From Aspergillus flavus (Eukaryota; Ascomycota; Eurotiomycetes; Eurotiales; Aspergillaceae), in contig NC_092403.1 in assembly GCF_009017415.1 (NCBI RefSeq), forward strand, positions 1,922,001 through 1,986,000: a stretch of 64,000 nucleotides of DNA, read 5' to 3'. Shown piece by piece: positions 63,101 through 64,000 of the stretch; the stretch's first letter is position 1, and each line of letters starts with the position of its first letter. A program made the position numbers and the translations under genes. Under the pieces are notes generated by a model that saw nothing but the letters and a program-made list of their open reading frames with translations, was not told the DNA's origin and did not search any database.

Positions 63101-64000
63101 TCATAGATTCAATCCAAGTTCGGCTTCGAGATCGGCAATGCCATCAAGCTCGGTGGCCCGTGGTGCCTCGTTGGCGCCCAGCGTTGTCGAGGTGCGATCC
63201 TCATGGAGTTGCCCATTGCCTAACCCGGTCAACCCAACTCCTTTGCTCTCCGTTCCGAACAAGTCCGGCACGTTGTCCATTGTGCCGATATTGAAACCAT
63301 ATCCCTGGCCTTTCGGGTTGCCATTGAGGTCAAGACCATCATCGGCAGCGAACAATTCCGCACCGGTGTCATCAAAGTTGATCAAGGCGTCGAAGTCGTT
63401 CTGAGTCACCTCCGCATCATTTGCCAAGTCCATAAGTTCGCTAATGCTTAGGTCGGAGTCTAGATTAGGAATTGCAAAAGCGTCCTGATGGTAGTGTGGG
63501 TTGATGTTGTTGGTGCTGCCATTTTCACTTCCGTCTGAGGGTGGCGGCGTAGAGGCGAATCCGGAGGCCTCTGCAGCTTCACCAGCTAGTCGGGTGCCGC
63601 TGGTTTTGGGGTATGTCAAGTCGGGGATCTTCTGTGCTAGGGAATCCGGAGGCGGCGTCAATGTATTCAATCGAACGGAGTCAAATGTGCAATTGTTTCG
63701 TGATTGTACGTCTTGCGGTGCTACTGTGAGTTGAATACCGGCCTTGCGGATCGCGGCCTCCAAGAATGACGTGGCAAAGTCGGCCGATGCGTAGATCTCT
63801 CGCAGGCGCTGAAGAATACGCATACATTGGTAAAACCGTTGAAGGCTAACCATCCGGACATTGGGGTCACTGGACTTGATATCAAGAAGATGAATGATAA
63901 CTGCAGGTAGGAGCACGGTCACACCGGTCGTAGGGAAATAGCGAGTTAAATCCAAGGCGTGTAGGTCTTGAGCGATGTTTGTGATCTCGACCGCAGCAAA
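63101..64000 (-). CDS. farA: FarA/CTF1-like fungal transcription factor, C-terminal part (runs off right edge)
   Basis: The last 299 residues of a regulator whose N-terminus, with the expected Zn2Cys6 domain, lies beyond 64000. The visible part starts in frame at the edge with FAAVEITNIAQDLHALDLTR, then TGVTVLLPAVIIHLLDIKSS, VRMVSLQRFYQCMRILQRLR and EIYASADFATSFLEAAIRKA. This block is characteristic of cutinase transcription factor 1 and Aspergillus FarA/FarB, which activate fatty-acid and lipase/cutinase genes. The tail is acidic and Asn/Gly-rich (DLDSDLSISELMDLANDAEV, NDFDALINFDDTGAELFAAD), a likely activation domain, ending DLEAELGLNL. The tail length favours FarA over FarB, but the DNA-binding domain is needed to decide. 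No intron is needed in the visible part. Confidence 0.8.
   Translation of the reverse strand, partial: FAAVEITNIAQDLHALDLTRYFPTTGVTVLLPAVIIHLLDIKSSDPNVRMVSLQRFYQCMRILQRLREIYASADFATSFLEAAIRKAGIQLTVAPQDVQSRNNCTFDSVRLNTLTPPPDSLAQKIPDLTYPKTSGTRLAGEAAEASGFASTPPPSDGSENGSTNNINPHYHQDAFAIPNLDSDLSISELMDLANDAEVTQNDFDALINFDDTGAELFAADDGLDLNGNPKGQGYGFNIGTMDNVPDLFGTESKGVGLTGLGNGQLHEDRTSTTLGANEAPRATELDGIADLEAELGLNL

Overview
The window is nuclear DNA of a filamentous ascomycete, most likely of the order Eurotiales (Aspergillus or a close relative). The evidence is short GT-AG introns of about 45-85 bases in nearly every gene, pyrimidine-rich leaders before highly expressed genes, and fungus-specific protein families (Zn2Cys6 regulator, Ndt80/PhoG factor, CTF1/FarA-type regulator, S10 carboxypeptidase). 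All gene models were joined by hand from reading frame, splice signals and family knowledge; no transcript or database check was possible. The genus assignment is an inference.

Region 1 (1-32 kb) is a dense housekeeping block: an Ssb-type Hsp70, a mitochondrial ribosome recycling factor, an unrecognised mitochondrial-looking protein, the tiny APC/C subunit Cdc26, a Zn2Cys6 regulator of eight exons, the Fe-S targeting factor Cia2, the spliceosomal GTPase Snu114, acetyl-CoA C-acetyltransferase (Erg10), a ZIP metal transporter, the autophagy PI3-kinase subunit Atg14, a small unrecognised coiled-coil protein, an LMBD1-type membrane protein and the large cleavage/polyadenylation factor Cft1.

Region 2 (32.5-61.5 kb) reads as a nutrient-scavenging cluster. 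It starts with an Ndt80/PhoG-domain regulator (XprG/RON1 type). After a gene-poor stretch of about 6 kb come three consecutive divergent pairs: a GH3 glycosidase fused to a GNAT-like region, facing glucosamine-6-phosphate deaminase; a betaine-aldehyde dehydrogenase facing a choline oxidase; and GlcNAc-6-phosphate deacetylase facing an UNC93-like MFS transporter. A secreted carboxypeptidase S1 closes the cluster. Together these could import GlcNAc and convert GlcNAc-6-phosphate to fructose-6-phosphate and ammonia, oxidise choline to glycine betaine, and digest peptides under a regulator family tied to GlcNAc use and extracellular proteases. The GlcNAc kinase is not in the window.

Region 3 (61.5-64 kb) is intergenic DNA followed by the C-terminal part of a FarA/CTF1-like fatty-acid/cutinase regulator that runs off the right edge.

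The most unusual points are: a GH3-GNAT enzyme that seems to lack both standard NagZ-type catalytic residues; a start codon split by an intron in the deaminase gene; an apparent GA-AG intron in atg14; a 16-base microexon in the carboxypeptidase gene; and a strongly over-represented 9-mer, TACGGAGTA, in intergenic DNA.
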